The translations under genes and the position numbers were made by a program. Below, piece by piece: positions 63,573 to 64,000 of a DNA stretch of 64,000 bases; the stretch's first letter is position 1, and each line of letters starts with the position of its first letter. The notes under the pieces are model-generated. The model searched no databases and was not told where the DNA came from. It saw nothing but the letters and a program-made list of their open reading frames with translations. Origin of the DNA: Bacillota bacterium (GTDB lineage Bacteria > Bacillota > Clostridia > Clostridiales > Clostridiaceae); contig JAEZKY010000213.1 of assembly GCA_023435985.1 (NCBI GenBank), forward strand, positions 8,899 to 72,898. The letters are read 5' to 3'.

Positions 63573-64000
63573 TTAAAGAACTACAGTCGCAGGTACTGTA
63601 ATAGTAACTGTTCCTAAAGGTGGAGTATCACCCACCCATACAGATTCCACACTGGCTGTTTTTACTACACTTAATGTAGTATCTGGCACTCCATTAAATA
63701 TAATCGAAACATCACCGCCAGCATTATTAGTATTATCACCTTTTGCATATGCAATATTAACTATGGCACTTGCTCCTGTGGTAGTTCCCCCAGTATTACC
63801 GCCGTTATTTGCAGTTACATTTACAGTACATGATGCACTTAAATTACTTCCATCAGTTGTAGTTGCTGTTCCGGCTCCCATAGCTGTTACATTACCATTT
63901 GAATCAACTGTAGCTACTGAAGAATCACTTGATGTCCATGTTACTTGTGCACTAGTTGTTGTTGACACTATTGCTGTTAATTGTCCTGAATCACCAGCAT
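63573..64000 (-). CDS. C-terminal end of a surface protein with a bacterial Ig-like (Big2) domain
   Basis: The frame is open to the right edge, so the 5' part is missing; the GTG at 63968 is internal. The visible part begins in a Big2 domain (SAQVTWTSSDSSVATVDSNG, then VTAMGAGTATTT and LSASCTVNVT). A Gly/Asn/Thr linker follows (NNGGNTGGTTTG), then a final domain of about 75 residues (ASAIVNIAYAKGDNTNN to TVTITVPATVVL). No LPXTG, SLH or choline-binding repeat is seen at the C-terminus. It is likely a large exported adhesin-like or enzyme-appended protein. The final domain is not recognised. Confidence 0.8.
   Translation of the reverse strand, partial: AGDSGQLTAIVSTTTSAQVTWTSSDSSVATVDSNGNVTAMGAGTATTTDGSNLSASCTVNVTANNGGNTGGTTTGASAIVNIAYAKGDNTNNAGGDVSIIFNGVPDTTLSVVKTASVESVWVGDTPPLGTVTITVPATVVL

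Overview
The window is AT-rich low-GC Gram-positive DNA that fits a solvent- or butyrate-type Clostridium (C. beijerinckii / C. saccharoperbutylacetonicum / C. butyricum group). The grounds are base composition, AGGAGG-type ribosome sites, frequent TTG/GTG starts, and many secreted proteins ending in clostridial choline-binding-like repeats. The species call is inference. I saw no rRNA, tRNA, CRISPR array, transposase or phage gene.

Layout. (1) 1-14972, minus strand: a polysaccharide operon. In transcription order it holds rmlA, rmlC, rmlB, a GT2 glycosyltransferase, rmlD, an ABC-2 polysaccharide exporter (permease and ATPase), a sugar epimerase/reductase, UDP-galactopyranose mutase, an RgpF-type rhamnan synthesis protein, an MBOAT O-acyltransferase, an AlgX/AlgJ-like partner, and a capsule/Kdo-transferase-like glycosyltransferase cut by the left edge. 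(2) 15402-17953, plus strand: the initiating undecaprenyl-phosphate sugar transferase and a GT4 glycosyltransferase. (3) 18148-30645: three paralogous O-antigen-ligase-type membrane proteins (plus strand), interleaved with two paralogous acidic cell-wall-binding proteins and one cadherin-like protein (minus strand). (4) 31310-43653, minus strand: eight further secreted proteins, each a signal peptide, then extracellular beta-sandwich domains, then cell-wall-binding repeats. (5) 44010-46779: two tiny hydrophilic proteins and a cell-wall-binding metallo-beta-lactamase-fold protein. (6) 47307-62005: a YitT-family membrane protein, a methyl-accepting chemotaxis protein, a giant cyclic beta-1,2-glucan-synthase-like GT84/GH94 protein of about 3050 residues, and a GT-C-like membrane protein. 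(7) 62476-64000: a small secreted protein with a calcium-loop-like motif, and the 3' end of a Big2-domain surface protein cut by the right edge.

How it may work together. A lipid-linked, rhamnose- and galactofuranose-containing, probably O-acetylated glycan would be started by the undecaprenyl-phosphate transferase, extended in the cytoplasm and exported by the ABC transporter. Ligase-type membrane enzymes sit next door, and many secreted wall-anchored proteins follow. This recalls S-layer glycosylation (slg) clusters of Geobacillus and Paenibacillus, so the ligases may attach the glycan to these or other surface proteins. That link is inference. The strongest novelty candidates are the ligase/cell-wall-protein pairs, an N-terminal domain of about 115 residues shared by seven array proteins, a hairpin element of about 240 bp at 47066-47308, and the paired small YLPK proteins.
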